In this document: in pieces, positions 24,245 through 35,899 of the stretch | Numbering within the stretch: position 1 is the first letter of the stretch | How the letters are laid out: each line of letters starts with the position of its first letter | Assembly: GCA_028095005.1 (NCBI GenBank) | Contig: CM051459.1 | Coordinates: forward strand, 130,923,657-130,987,656 | Direction: 5' to 3' | Length of the DNA: 64,000 nucleotides | Source of the DNA: Rhynchospora pubera | Lineage: Eukaryota > Streptophyta > Magnoliopsida > Poales > Cyperaceae | Made by a program: the position numbers and the translations under genes | The notes under the pieces: generated by a model | The model's input: the letters and a program-made list of their open reading frames with translations, nothing else | Database searches by the model: none | Told to the model about the DNA's origin: nothing

Positions 24245-25275
24245 AAGGGGAAATTGGATATGTGCCACTTCAAAGTTTTAAAATTAGAAATATGCCACCT
24301 CAAAATTTTAGTTTTGAGAAATACCACTACAAATCCATTTAATTCAGAAAATTGTCACTTTTCAAGACCAATTATTCATATTGACTGATTTACCCCTCCC
24401 CCTTTCCCTTCCTCCCCCTTCTGAATCAACCTTCTCTCCGACGGTCCCACCCACCTCCGCCCCTGCCACCGCCGAACTCCGCCCTTGCCACTGTTGTACC
24501 TCTGCCCCAGCACTTGACCGAGTTGTCTGTCCGTCCGCCCGCCTCCCCCTCCCCCTCCAAGTTTGATAATTGGGAACGGATTAAAAAATAAAACGAGTGA
24601 AGAATGAAAGAGAGGATTTGATATATCTTATGCAGAAGAGGAAATATATTAGCGCCTGGAATTGTCTCTAATCGATATTTGCAAATTGCATGCACAATTG
24701 AACAACCCATTGTTGTTAACCAAATTTCTCAATTTTTGTTTAACTATGGCATTTGGTTTAATGAAATTTCGATTTCTTCTCTTTAGTCATTAGTCAATCA
24801 AGCCCCTAAAATTATTGTACTTGAATAAACAATTAGGCAGCACCTAGACCAATTTTTCCCATTAAGCAAAATGCTACATTCTCCACAAAAAATAATAATA
24901 AATAAATAGAAAGTGGGACTAGAAAAATCAAACGCTTCGTGTCTTCTCAAATAATTATACAGTGTAATAATTACGAGAAACCCAAGTTACTAATAGAAAA
25001 AGAATTATTTTGTTGGGCCCAGTAAAGAACTTCAATGCTTAAGAGTGTTGCGGGACTGCGGGAGGTTGGGAAGTGGCAGGGCTGTGGAGGTGGGGTGGGA
25101 GAGAAGGTTGATGCAGAAAGGGGAGAAAGGAAAAAGAAAGGTGGTAAATTGGTCAATATGAACAATTAGTCATGAAAAGTGGCAATTTTCAGAATTAAAT
25201 GGATTTGTGGTGGCATTTCTCAAAACTAAAATTTTGAGGTGGCATATTTCTAATTTCAGAACTTTGAGACAAATG
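24245..25275. mobile_element. Mutator-like element with long inverted repeats
   Basis: Inverted arms of about 230 bp (about 24245-24500 and 25030-25275) share TTAGAAATATGCCACCTCAA, ACAAATCCATTTAATTC and a GC-rich inner part with CAACCTTCTCTCC. About 530 bp lie between. Very long inverted repeats are the hallmark of Mutator-like elements. There is no transposase; the GC-rich inner parts could be captured genic sequence. Outer ends and the 9-bp target duplication could not be fixed. Confidence 0.65.
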
Positions 25276-25341
25276 CAACAAATGCAAGAACCACGACCTC
25301 ATATGCAGGCACTGTAGAAAGAAAGAAAGAAAGAAAGCAAA

Positions 25342-25790
25342 CACTACTAGAATGCCGATTATTTGCTTCGCAAAAAGACGTCCCTATTCCGACACGAATT
25401 GTTATCTGTGTCCACCTAAAGACGCTACCTAAGCGACCTCGATACTCTAGCCGCTAATAATAAACATCTGTGTCGCGATGACGCGGATTACTTAACGCGT
25501 CCCTATATCTGTGTCGGGATAACGACACATACCAGGTTCTCCGATCACTTATTCAAACAGTAAGCGCGTCTCTATTTAGACGTTACTATGTCGGTCTACC
25601 GACGCCTATATTAAGCGACCCAGATAATTTGTTGTCAGAATTTAGCGGGGCCCACAACTTATTAGAATCGATATAGCGACACCTTTGCTCACCGACACAG
25701 AAAATTCATTGTCAGAATTTTGGGGGCCCACTGTATCCGCGTTTTTCTACGTCGTTGTATATTAGATCAAAGACGTCGGTATATTGACGC
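25342..25790. repeat. CACTA left subterminal repeats
   Basis: Multiple degenerate copies, in both orientations, of CTGTGTCGG, CCGACAC, GCGTCCCTAT and AGCGAC motifs. A TTGTCAGAATTT phrase next to GGGCCCAC occurs twice (about 25630 and 25710). These are the expected transposase-binding arrays. Confidence 0.8.
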
Positions 25791-26080
25791 CATTGTTGAT
25801 AGCCACATCAATTACATTTATACAGCCATTCAATTCTTCCCGGTACCAATTTGGTACCACACTATTTAATTCTTACGATTTTAATTAGACACAGTTATTT
25901 TGGAATTCTCAACCATACACATTATTCACATTGAATCAAACAAAAATCACACAAATATCTATAATGCATTGAATTGTAAATCAATATCCAATAAAAATTA
26001 CAATCATGTGTATCTTTTGATACAAACCAAATTTCCAAGTAAAAGAGCATGAAAACTTAAATCAACATGAACAAAAAACT

Positions 26081-26308
26081 TTAGCACCTAAAACTACAAT
26101 ACCGCAACGAATAGTTTATCGAGCTTAAATTGTAATATCCATCAACATAATCTTGCTCGACTTGCTTGCGCGAATAATTGATAAGTAACGCCGTGAATGA
26201 TCCCATGACATTTGAAGTGTTTGTCGATGCTACACTTAAGCCTTCTTCATTTGTGAGTGCTTGTGAAGCGTTGTTGTAAATTGGTGATATTGAAAAACTT
26301 CTAAGTTG
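26081..26308 (-). CDS. Open exon of unknown function inside the CACTA
   Basis: After a TTTTTCAG acceptor the minus strand is open for 75 codons to a TAA. It includes PIYNNASQALTNEEGLSVAS and YSRKQVEQDYVDGYYNLSS. There is no start codon at its head, so it would be a terminal exon. I do not recognise the family. It could be the last exon of a CACTA accessory (TNPA-like) gene or of a captured host gene. Composition is less AT-rich than its surroundings, which supports real coding history. Confidence 0.4.
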   Translation of the reverse strand, partial: QLRSFSISPIYNNASQALTNEEGLSVASTNTSNVMGSFTALLINYSRKQVEQDYVDGYYNLSSINYSLRYCSFRC

Positions 26309-27049
26309 CTGAAAAATTGACCAAAATAAAGTTAAACAAAACTAATAACTAAGCAAGCACATTAAAAAATGACTAAATCAGAAACTATACAAGCTCATCT
26401 AGGTGTTTATCCCTATTATTTTTTAATCATTTACAACGCAGAACATGAAACCATGATAAATACCTTGATAGAAGCTGAAAATTGTCTTATGAGTACACAG
26501 ACAGGACTTTCAAAATATATAAGAACAACAAACAAAGAAGTACATTAAAATTATATATAACAATGAAATTCTACAACGAGATTCTAAAACAATGCATTGC
26601 CTTAGTCGATAGTGGTATGTGGTAAAAAAAAAGACCATTCTAATTACCTGAACAAAGCACAAGAGAAATGCTTATTTAATATGTAAAAATTCAACAGCAC
26701 TAATCAGCCATAGCTTAAAGATAAATATATAATACAAATTGCTGACCTGCATACATTCTCCCAGCCATTCTTCTACCAGTTATAGAGAACTTAACAATAG
26801 GAATGACACCAGCAAGCTCCAATTCAAATACACTACAATCCAAGAAATACTATTTGAATTAATTTCAATTGCCATCACCCAACAAGTATCAACTAGATCA
26901 TACCACCACTATGTGCATAAAAATACCAGTATAACCTTAATGTATAACATAATTACATTATTAGCTACCACAAGAATGTCAAGTACAAAAAATGGATAAA
27001 TTGACGCTCCGATCTTTCTATACCCTAAATGTATAACCAAATCAAGATG

Positions 27050-27310
27050 TGTACCACTCTTTCCTACACACCACGTGGTGAGTTGAGAATCTTAATCCTG
27101 CCTTTGTCTCCTCTTACATCTTTTTAATAATATCTCCTTTGTGTCCAATCACAGCACCGACTTTATGAATTGGAACAAGCAAACAAAATGTATTTTCACC
27201 ATACCACCCCGCCACCTCTACTCCTCTACCTTCTCTTGCGAGTCAGTACTGTCAGCTCCAATTTCCTCCACACTCTCCTTACCTACACAACCACACGAAT
27301 TCCCAATGCA
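27050..27310 (-). pseudogene. Captured KH-domain RNA-binding gene fragment
   Basis: The minus strand encodes an acidic stretch (KESVEEIGADSTDSQEKVEE), then after a frame change GENTFCLLVPIHKVGAVIGH followed by KGDIIKKM, a TAA (27114-27116) and EETKA. VGAVIGHKGDIIKK includes the GxxG RNA-contact loop of a KH domain. Order and wording match the first KH domain of plant poly(C)-binding-type KH proteins. The in-frame stop and frame shift show it cannot make a KH protein. It is a host-gene piece carried by the CACTA. Confidence 0.8.
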
Positions 27311-28619
27311 AGCTCACTTAGAAATCAAATTCTAAAATCTTATAATATCATAATAGTTGGTAATATTCATTTTTTCCAAAAGAAAAAGGATAATTGTTTG
27401 TGATATCAATGTAGTTGTGGACTGAATAAAAAGAGATGTTGATTTATTTTGTTTCTGGTATAGTTTAAATTCAAGAAATCTATATTTACTATCATACTAG
27501 GAATGTTAACCAGACAAAAATTTAAAAAAAAAAATTCCAGGAGCAATAGCATCTAAAAAAAATGTATATGTACCACAAGTTGTCCAAATTGTCTTATGCC
27601 TTCCTGGTGTCATGAGCGAAGTACCTAAATCAAACACGTAAAGTTATGAACAATGTACCTAAAACAAACACGTATCATATAAATTGAAGCATATTTTAAC
27701 TATAAAACGACACCTAAACTTTTCTTAATAACAGAAACACTCCGAGGAAAAAGAAATTATACCAAATAGAAAATCTTTTCATATTCTGCACAGACCTCGC
27801 CACACTGCTTTTACGAGTCAGATATTTTAATCAATAAAGCATGATTTTGTCTCATTCCAATGTTTTGAACCAACGTTATATCATTGCAAGTAAGAACATA
27901 TGCTATTCAGTCTTTAAGACCTAATCTCCAAAATATTTTTTTAAGAATCACAACATTAAGAAAAATAATTAGATTATACTTGCCTTGCATTCGATTCAGA
28001 TGAAAGCACTAAGACCAGCACCTTCAATCTCTAACCTAGACCAAAAAGCTGAAAATGTAACAAACAATTAAGTAAAATATCAGTTTGTGGAAAGGAAGTA
28101 AAAACCACTTTCAAGCTAAAGAAATAAGTTTGTTTGAAAGTTTTACTGAACATATTTAATGCAAGTACAAACAGCATATTGCTTCTAGGTTTCTCATGTG
28201 CATCTCGAAATGCCCTAACAAATTGTTATGCCTTGTTGGGTCCTGCCTGCAAAAGAAGATACTTTAAAATGTGAAAACTATCAATGAAAAGGCTTCCATA
28301 ATTCAAAGGAAAAAAAAAACTAAATTGCATTATATTGTTGGGATCACTATTCTCCAAAAGTTACTAAAACAGTCTATTACAGAAACATTATAGTTTTAAA
28401 TATTAATACTATCTAAAATCCAACTGTAACTAAGAAACTAATTTGCGTACACAGTTTCTCTTCAAATGGGTTAAAGTGGATACAGTGGGATTAAAATTAG
28501 TCAATTTTTGCAAAATTGCAAAATTGCTTTAGAATTATACAAAATTGATTAATTCTTTTTAAACCAACACCTCACACAAATCAAGCTCATGAAAAGATAA
28601 TTCACTAGGGTATACCTAC

Positions 28620-28975
28620 AAAAACCTAGGAGAAATCGACGGATTTGCGCTTCATCGATCTGATTGCGATCAGAACGGAGATCACGAGAGAGACGAAGAA
28701 ACGGATCTGAAACTATTCCATGGAGGAGATCCCGATCAAGATCAGTTCAGAATTTGAGAAAGAAAATTGTGAAATTAAAAATTGGAAGGAGCGAGGAGAG
28801 AGGTGTCCGTGCTTGTATAGGGTTTTTCAGAGTCCTGAGCGAAGGTTAGAGAAAGAGGAGAGCGGAGAGGAGAAGAAGAGACGGAGAATTGAAGAGAAAC
28901 TAACGCCAAAAAAGGTAATCCCTCAGCGATTCATTTTCAGCCGTCGATTTAGATCGAACGGCTCATAATGAAAGA
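28620..28975 (-). other. Leader-like segment in the CACTA (possible captured 5' exon)
   Basis: A GC-richer segment reading like a plant 5' untranslated exon on the minus strand (TTCTTCTCCTCTCC, CTCTCTCGTGATCTCC). It has only tiny open frames, such as one starting MKRKSVDFS. It could be the first exon of the same captured KH gene or the transposon's own leader. Confidence 0.35.
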
Positions 28976-29625
28976 TGTCCACTCAGAGGATACGGATCCA
29001 GGGTTTAGGTGGAAGGAAAATAAGGATTTTTTTTTATCGCGTAAGGAAATCTACAAATGAGAGGGAAATGAAATATGTGCAAAATTTTCGGCGAATTTGA
29101 ACATGTTCGAAATTTTAATGAAAATTTTAGGAGGGAGTCAACAATTTTGGAGGGAGGCAGTCAAAGAGTTAGGAAAAAAAATAATGATTGAAAAATCAAA
29201 TGAAAGATGGTAATATATATTATCATTAATTGATATCTACACTAATAAGATTATTGTATCTATATAATTAAATCAATTTGTTAATTTGTTAATTTTAATC
29301 CATGAGTATTTCATAGTAAGATTATTGTATCTATATAATTAAATCTGATTTTCAAATATATATATTGTATTGATGTAACATATTGCAAAATGCCAAATTA
29401 AATTTCAATCAAGTCAATTAGATTATTGTGTGTTTGACGCGATACGACATGATACCACATGCACGTGTTTTTCATCTTTATTATTTTATTTTTTAATATA
29501 TATATGAAAAATTAAGATTATCAATTTAGACCATTTCATTTAGATGCTGCTATATTAAAAATTTTATCATGACACCACACGCGATACAACATGACACCAC
29601 ACCGACGCAATGGTTCAAACTCATA

Positions 29626-29691
<66 letters not shown>
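29626..29691. repeat. ATT microsatellite
   Basis: About 22 uninterrupted ATT units. This explains the poly-isoleucine open frame on the minus strand. Confidence 0.9.
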
Positions 29692-29855
29692 ATAACCACG
29701 TTTATTTATAAAGCATAGTCCGCTATATGAAATAGAGTTTATCTCCCTTCCACATCTAACGAGAATTGAACTCCTTACCTCAAGAATAACGACGAAATCA
29801 CCGACCATCTGTACTAGCTCTAAGAATAAGACAAACAACAAGAATATTATGATAC

Positions 29856-30238
29856 TTGGATGCCCCAAATGCCCCAAAGCACACTTTTTGACTACTTTTA
29901 CAAAATATAAAATTCAAACTTCGAATCCAAACCGTTGATCTTATTCGATATAACTAGCGATGCATTTTCATATGTTTAATAGTTTTTGAAGTTTATTTGA
30001 TACTTGATCAAGAGATTGAAAATTGAACGAATGTAGTTAAATATGATAGATTAATTCTAATCTGTTCATATTTTAGCCTCTTGATCAAGTATCAAATAAA
30101 CTTCAAATTTATAAAACTTATATGAAAATGCATCGCTAGTTATATTGAATAAGATCAACAGTTTGGATTCAAAGTTTGAATTTTATATTTTGTAAAAGTA
30201 GTAAAAAAGCTTGTTTTGGAGCATTTGGGGGCATCCAA
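29856..30238. mobile_element. Hairpin MITE nested in the CACTA
   Basis: Arms of about 155 bp (29856-30010 and 30080-30238) are inverted copies: TTGGATGCC near the end, ATATAAAATTCAAA and ATGCATTTTCATATG/CATATGAAAATGCAT-type blocks further in. They are separated by a loop of about 70 bp. No clean target duplication was seen, so the superfamily is unresolved. The transcript would fold into a long near-perfect hairpin. Confidence 0.7.
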
Positions 30239-31275
30239 AATGTGGAAACCGGAACCCTCCTCTTAGTTATATTAGTTCAATTTTATAATTATTTAAGAGC
30301 TCGAATACTTATTAAGTGTGATCATAAAAATTTGGAGAGATTAATTTCATCAGCTAAAATTCACCAATTAAAATCTTTTTGTAACAACTATATTTCTTTT
30401 TAATTATTAAATAAATTCTAGAAAAACAAAAAAGTTTTGAACTTTTGGTAGTAAATATGCAATTTTTTTACTAGTAAAGTTTTGAACTAAAATCGTATTA
30501 GTTAATTATATGATTTTAATATTTTTAGGGAAACATGGTATAAAAAATACGCATGAACATGCTTTTAGTAACAAAGTTATAATTAAAAAAATGTGCATAC
30601 AGTAATGGGACGGATGACTAGAATGGTACGGATAAAAATATGGTAACAAACTTTGGCATAATAAATTGGCGCCATCGTAAAAAAGAATTGAAATATTTGA
30701 CGCCATTTGTAAAAGGAAATTTTTTTTAAGAAAACCGTATGAGAAAATAAGAAAAGGTAAAATAAATGTTTAGTGCATTTGGGCCCCATGCTTTCTCTTG
30801 GTCATGATATTCTACGACAGCACGATTAAATTAATTTTGTGACATATTTAAATTGACTCCACAAGAATATTATTAACAGAATTTCTAAGTGGTGCCATAA
30901 AAATACTAAAATAAATGTAAAAATGCTTTGATATGTTCCGTATGGGTACATTAAACATGAATGTAACATTATATGAATTTTCCTTATAAAAAAATAAACA
31001 ATTTACAGTTTTGTAGGATTTTTAACAATAAAAAATTTCCATCTAATTAATGAATATTACTAAATTATGAATAAAAATCAAACATCCAGTAGAAGTTGCA
31101 TAAAATCATATGAATTAAGTAACAAAAATATTAGGCGATGAAATTTGAAAATTTAAGTCTCAGATTAAATCAAATTCTGAATATTATAACAGTACAACGC
31201 ACTGAACTAAATTTACATCTGATTTGAGCCGTTGGATCTTGAAATAAACCCACAAATTATTGTGATCCTTTGGAT
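30239..31275. other. AT-rich CACTA interior
   Basis: No supported gene; scattered A/T runs only. Confidence 0.5.
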
Positions 31276-31760
31276 CTAAACCGGACTCCACCCTTTTATT
31301 CACTTCACCCTATTCTCGGTCTCCTATTCCGTGCATACCTACCCTATCTCCTCTCTCTCGCCGACTCGAGTACAAGAACCACCATCCGATCGACATCGTA
31401 TGCACGCCCATGATCGTTCGAGCAAGCTCCCAATGCTTTATCCTTTTCTCTGGTTTTATCTCCTTTTCCTTGTGTGGCACTTCGATCTTGGCCGTTCACT
31501 CTTGTTTTGTCGCCTTGAATACCCTATTAATTGGTTCCCTTCTCTGTCACTCTCGTCTTCCCTTTCTCTTTTTTATTTCAGTTGAGGGATGGCGATAGTA
31601 TTTGGGAGATAATCGAAGGTCGAGAAGAAAGAAATCAAATCAAGGTTGGCCTTGATTTTAGCCGTTCCTGTCATTTCCTGTATTTCCTTCAATTCTTCTC
31701 TAATTTTGGGATTATCTCTAATCTGATGCATAGGAAATTGGAGTAGCTATTAGTTTTTGT
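31276..31760 (+). other. Second leader-like segment in the CACTA
   Basis: GC-richer, pyrimidine-rich sequence with a TATTTCAG acceptor-like site at about 31577-31584. An exon-like stretch follows, up to AATCAAATCAAG before GTTGGCC (about 31643). It reads as untranslated exon plus intron. Long overlapping open frames here are composition artefacts. Its orientation is opposite to the KH fragment, so a second capture or the element's own promoter is possible. Confidence 0.35.
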
Positions 31761-32340
31761 ACCAAAATAGTTTCTATGGCGTTCATTGGGCTTATGGTGA
31801 CCATGGTACGAACCCGTACTAGTTGGTATCGGCCCAATGAATATTGGTATGGAAAATTATGAGCTTCAGGGATTGATTCATGAACTTTTTAGGGCATTGT
31901 GAAATAACAATAAAAGTTCAGGAACTGAACTGAATAATTTAGTCCTTAGTGGATTCGGGTCTGGAAGTGTTAATAGGATCGAATTAATCATCATTTAGGT
32001 TCGTTTTTGTAGAACCGCAACCTGTACTTGAATCCATGAAAACCATGAACCCATTCCTTTTCTACCCAGACCTGTACCCTGTTGGATTCTCAAACCCATA
32101 TATCAAATGGTTTTTGTTCTCTTTGTTTGAACCCAACATGACTGTTTTTACGCTTGTTCATTGATTTCTTGTGTGTGGCTCGTTACTTGACTGATGGCTG
32201 TAATATTAACAATTCTTTCTAAATGTATTTGTAGTTAACTTATTAATGGATTAAGGTATTGGATTTATGTATGTTGTGAATTCAGGTATTGAAATTTTAT
32301 ATGCTGTGAATGAATGATATTTAAATTAGTACACTGCAGA

Positions 32341-32702
32341 AAATTAAATAATTTTTATCAAATATATCTTTCTACATGTGTCAACTAGCGACTCTAATTA
32401 TATTTAGATTACGCGCGCTTGTAAAAAGAAAATAGCGTAAGGCGTTGAGAGTCTCTAACTAATATGCTTCTCTCATTATACGTGTCAGAATACCGACACT
32501 AATATATTCAGCATATTCGCGTCCCTATACAGAACTTGAGAGCGTCTCTCTTTTGAATATTTATGCGTCCTAACTTATCTGTGTCGGCTTACAGACACCC
32601 GTAAAAGCCCTCCCGCCCGCTTTTTGCTTTCTGTGTCGCTACTTGATTTAGCGACTCTAATATGTCGGTGGTCCGACACAGATAAACGAAATTCTAGTAG
32701 TG
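32341..32702. repeat. CACTA right subterminal repeats
   Basis: Array of GCGACTCTAAT, GTGTCGG/CCGACAC and GCGTCCCTAT motifs in both orientations, mirroring the left end and closing with ATTCTAGTAGTG. Confidence 0.8.
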
Positions 32703-32725
32703 AAAGCAAAAAATATTGTTTACAC

Positions 32726-33239
32726 CAGCAATTGTTTCAGCTATTTTTTTCCCTTTGCCTAACTTCTTAGCAGAATCTAAAATCATTGAGGAAGATTTTA
32801 GCAAACAGGTAATATGCACCATTTTAAAACTTCTGAGCATCCCAAATGTAGTATACATTAAACGGAAAGAGCTTACCTCGTTACTAAAAATCTTAAATGA
32901 ACTTTTATTTCTCAGAAATTACAACACAAGCCCTTACAAAATTTCTTTTTAACACTTATTTTGTGATCTATTTCAGCGTAGTGAAGATGATCGAAAACCA
33001 AGAACAGAGAGAAGATAGTAGGATTTGTCTAAGAATGACAGTACTTTAAGAGAGAGAGAACTAACTTTTGAGAGAGCGGAGGTCCCCTGCTTCAGCGGCT
33101 TGGAGAATCTTTAGTGCGCTCTTCTTAACTGAGAATGGCAAGCACTTCATTAAAAGAGAGAGAGAGTAGAGCGTGAGAGAGAAGAGATTGCTATGGTCAT
33201 GGTGTAGTAAGTAGTACCTGATTTACTAGTAGACGCCAT
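32726..33239 (-). pseudogene. Ankyrin/TPR gene remnant: first three exons
   Basis: Exons 33218-33239 (MASTSKS), 33066-33128 and 32726-32776 join in phase with GT/AG borders. They give MASTSKS, VKKSALKILQAAEAGDLRSL, then KNSAKKLGKGKKIAETIA. AxxGDLxxLK followed by GKGxxIAETIA is the N-terminus of plant ankyrin-plus-TPR proteins such as TPR10. The ankyrin repeats should follow in exon 4. Instead the CACTA begins about 23 bp beyond the exon-3 donor and no ankyrin exon reappears before the last two exons at 23.6-23.85 kb. Confidence 0.65.
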
Positions 33240-33802
33240 TGTTTGAGCTTCAACAGAAGCAAACAAGTTGTGACAAGTGACAACTGAGAAAGAAAGAACG
33301 ACTGAATGAGTTCAAGTGCTCGCACAACAAGTTTTCTACGCAAGTCTACATGTTTTGTCCTGTTGGAGCAACGCCCAGTGGAAATTTGGAGCAACAAATT
33401 GGTGTATAATTTTATTTTAATCAAGTTATAAGTTCAGCTGTCTTAGCTTTTATTTAATTTATATTTTTTAAAAAACCGATTTTTTTTTCATAATAACTTA
33501 ATTCGTTTAAAATTCAACATATTAAATATATTTACGTACTTACTGTTGTTGTTTTTATAATAAAGTTTGATAAAGAAAAAATATCATTATTACAGATATT
33601 ATGTTATAGGAGGTGTAATAAGTCAAAAATCAGATTGGAATTAAAGTAGTTTATAATTTATAGTAAAAAAGCCGAGTTAAATACTTAAATTAAAACCGGT
33701 GACATTCCAAAAAATAAAATAAAAAATCAATCTTGAGTTACTAATTTTAAATTTTTATCCACTCTACTAGTAGCAGACTAGCAGTACTACAACCCTAATC
33801 TC
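33240..33802. other. Upstream region of the ankyrin/TPR remnant
   Basis: Contains the short leader and presumed promoter (33240-33420), then AT-rich DNA. No other gene is supported. Confidence 0.4.
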
Positions 33803-33805
33803 TAT

Positions 33806-33952
33806 GGGTGCGTTTGGATCGTTGGAAGAAAGAAGAAGAAGAAGGAAGAAGAAGAAAAAAAATTATAAACAATCTAAACTCTTCACAAAGTTACACACTT
33901 TCCAATACTTCTTCCCTTCTTTCCTTCTTCCAACACCTATCCAAACGGAGCC
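33806..33952. mobile_element. MITE, GGGNCCGTTTGGAT family (copy 2)
   Basis: 147 bp with TAT repeats at 33803-33805 and 33953-33955. Arms are purine-rich (GGAAGAAAGAAGAAG) and mirrored by CTTCTTTCCTTCTTCC. The core AACAATCTAAACTCTT-to-TTACACACTT is kept. Confidence 0.8.
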
Positions 33953-34061
33953 TATATGTCACTAGGTATGATCATTGTTGTAATTAATTAATTAATTAAA
34001 ATTCCTTTGCACAATTTGATATTTGTTTCCAACGAAGAAGATTCCCACTAATAATATTAAT

Positions 34062-34239
34062 GGGACCGTTTGGATCGATTAGGAATTTAGGGAATTTGGA
34101 GAATTTCATATTCCTAGACATAAATTTATTGAGAAGTGTGTAACTTTGTGAAAAATTTGAATTGTTTATAATAAATTTATACCTAGAAATATCAAATTCC
34201 CCAAATTTCTCAAATTCTAACTTCCATCCAAACGACCCC
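34062..34239. mobile_element. MITE, GGGNCCGTTTGGAT family (copy 3)
   Basis: About 178 bp; the core is in the opposite orientation to copy 2 (AAGTGTGTAACTTTGTG). Arms carry TTCCTAGACATAAATT and its mirror, like copy 1. The flanking repeat is decayed. Confidence 0.75.
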
Positions 34240-34276
34240 AAAGACATTGCGACAGATTGTTGATTTGTTCCCTATG

Positions 34277-34421
34277 GCTCCGTTTGGATAGGTGTGGGAA
34301 GAAGGAAAGAAGTGGGAAGAAATATTGAGAAGTGTGTAACTTTGTGAAAAGTTTAGATTGTTTATAATTTTTTTCCCTTCTTTCTTCTTCCTACTTCTTC
34401 TCAACGCATCCAAACGGAAGC
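34277..34421. mobile_element. MITE, GGGNCCGTTTGGAT family (copy 4)
   Basis: 145 bp with TAT repeats at 34274-34276 and 34422-34424. GA-rich arms resemble copy 2 but differ in sequence; the core matches copy 3 in orientation. Confidence 0.8.
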
Positions 34422-34625
34422 TATGAGATGCAATGTTGTGTCAAATCTTGGAATCGGAAGCCTTTTATCAGTACGACCGGCTTTTCCAAAAATTTCCCCT
34501 TTCCTTTTTGGCACTTAGGATTATATCATCATTACAAATCAGAGTTTGGTGCCTACTGGCTTCAAAAAAAAAAAAAATCAGAGTTTGGTAACATTACATC
34601 AGAACCCCTTGAACATGAATACACT

Positions 34626-35748
34626 TAGGGGTGCCGACGGTACACCCGTTACCTGTTTATCGTGCACGTTCCGTGCTTACGGAACGAGTGACGGAATAAT
34701 TTCGTATATCGTCGATTTTAACGGAACGTGGAACGGTATTCTCTCAGGTAACATTGGAATGGACAGAACGTTAAACGGAATGGTATGTTCCGTGCACGTT
34801 TCAACCCGTTCCATCCTAGATTCTATGGTTTTAGAATACAACAACAATTTCAGATGGGATTAACACAAAAAAATCCAAATTTCCGCCGCTGCCTCTCTTC
34901 TTTCCCTCTTTCCCTGTCTTCTAAAAAATAGATCTGCCATTGTTGGCTCTCCCACCCATCTGCCATCGCCTCATCCTGACTCTCCTCTTTCCCTCTTCCC
35001 GTCTTTCTCAATTTCTTCTCAAATCGATTTTCCATTGTCGTCTCTCCCACCGATCTGCCATTGTCGCCTCCATCCCGCGTCTCCTCTTTTCCTCTTTCCC
35101 TATAGTCTGAGGAAGAAAGAGACATGGCGATGAGGGTTCTAGAGAGCCAAGCATTCGAGTACCTTGCAATGATTAAGGCTTAGACGGATGGTTTGGTGGT
35201 GGCCAGAGCCAAGACTCGATTATCTTCGTGCAGCTTTGAGCGCTGGTCGAAAGCCCCTCCTGGCACTACACGATGTACTGGCAGCTCTCGAGATCTAAGT
35301 CAGGTGAGCCAGTGGCCCAGTATTTTGTCCGTGTATATTTGCCATTTTTTTTCTTTCTCCGTTTGGATGTGTTGAGAATAAGGTAGGAAGAAGGAATAAG
35401 GGAAGAAATTTATTGGGAAGGGGTAAATTTATTGGGAAGTGTGTAACTTTTGTGAAGAGTTTGGATGGTTAGGAATAAATTTATTGAAAAAAATTCCTTA
35501 TTCCTTATTCCTTCTTCCCACTTCCCACCATCCAAACACAGCCTCAGAATTTTCTTTTGGGAGAGAGAAAGCACTGGATCTTTGTTGTAAATTTTAAACG
35601 TTGTTAAAACGGAACAACAATAGAAATAAATTTTCTGCCGTTCATTAAACAAAACGGTAAACGAAAAAAAATGTATATACCGTTCTTATAACGGAACAGA
35701 AAACGGAATGATCGTTTCCGTTGCTGTTGTAAACGTTAAACAGGTCTA
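34626..35748. mobile_element. hAT element, 1.12 kb, with exact 8-bp target duplication
   Basis: It starts TAGGGGTGCCGACGG and ends AACAGGTCTA, flanked by AATACACT at 34618-34625 and 35749-35756. Many AACGGAA/TTCCGTT motifs crowd both ends, as at the smaller hAT element at 60.5 kb. The middle is GC-richer and reads like a gene leader plus a start (MAMRVLESQAFEYLAMIKA then stop, at about 35124). A MITE is nested at 35357-35543. No transposase is present. Confidence 0.85.
35357..35543. mobile_element. MITE, CCGTTTGGAT family (copy 5), nested in hAT
   Basis: GA-rich arms with a duplicated AAATTTATTGGGAAG phrase and a mirrored TTCCTTATTCCTTCTTCCC arm. The core is GAAGTGTGTAACTTTTGTGA. Outer ends are degraded and no clear TAT repeat is seen. 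Confidence 0.65.
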
Positions 35749-35899
35749 AATACACTACACGTTACAGCTTGAGCATTGGAAAAGTAAAAACTTTTTCTAT
35801 TTCCAATACTTCATTTATCTGAGTAGCAGGTAGCTCAGCCCTCTCTGTTTCGCTTGTGAACAAATGCAAAATTAAATAAAGGTACATGTTATAATTTAT

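Larger units (their letters stand above)
25342..32702. mobile_element. CACTA (En/Spm) transposon, 7.36 kb, non-autonomous
   Basis: It starts CACTACTAGAAT and ends ATTCTAGTAGTG, perfect inverted termini of the CACTA superfamily, with AAA direct repeats at 25339-25341 and 32703-32705. Short subterminal repeats fill both ends. No TNPD-type transposase domain was recognised. The interior holds a KH-domain gene fragment, an unidentified coding exon, two leader-like GC-richer segments in opposite orientation, a hairpin MITE and an ATT microsatellite. It sits about 23 bp inside the third intron of the ankyrin/TPR remnant. Confidence 0.9.

Noticed and set aside
24381..24710. Proline-rich open frames on both strands in the Mutator-like element
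   Set aside because: They lie in GC-rich inverted-repeat arms; composition-driven and mirrored at the other end.
29536..29877. Minus-strand open frame with poly-isoleucine
   Set aside because: Produced by translation of the ATT microsatellite.
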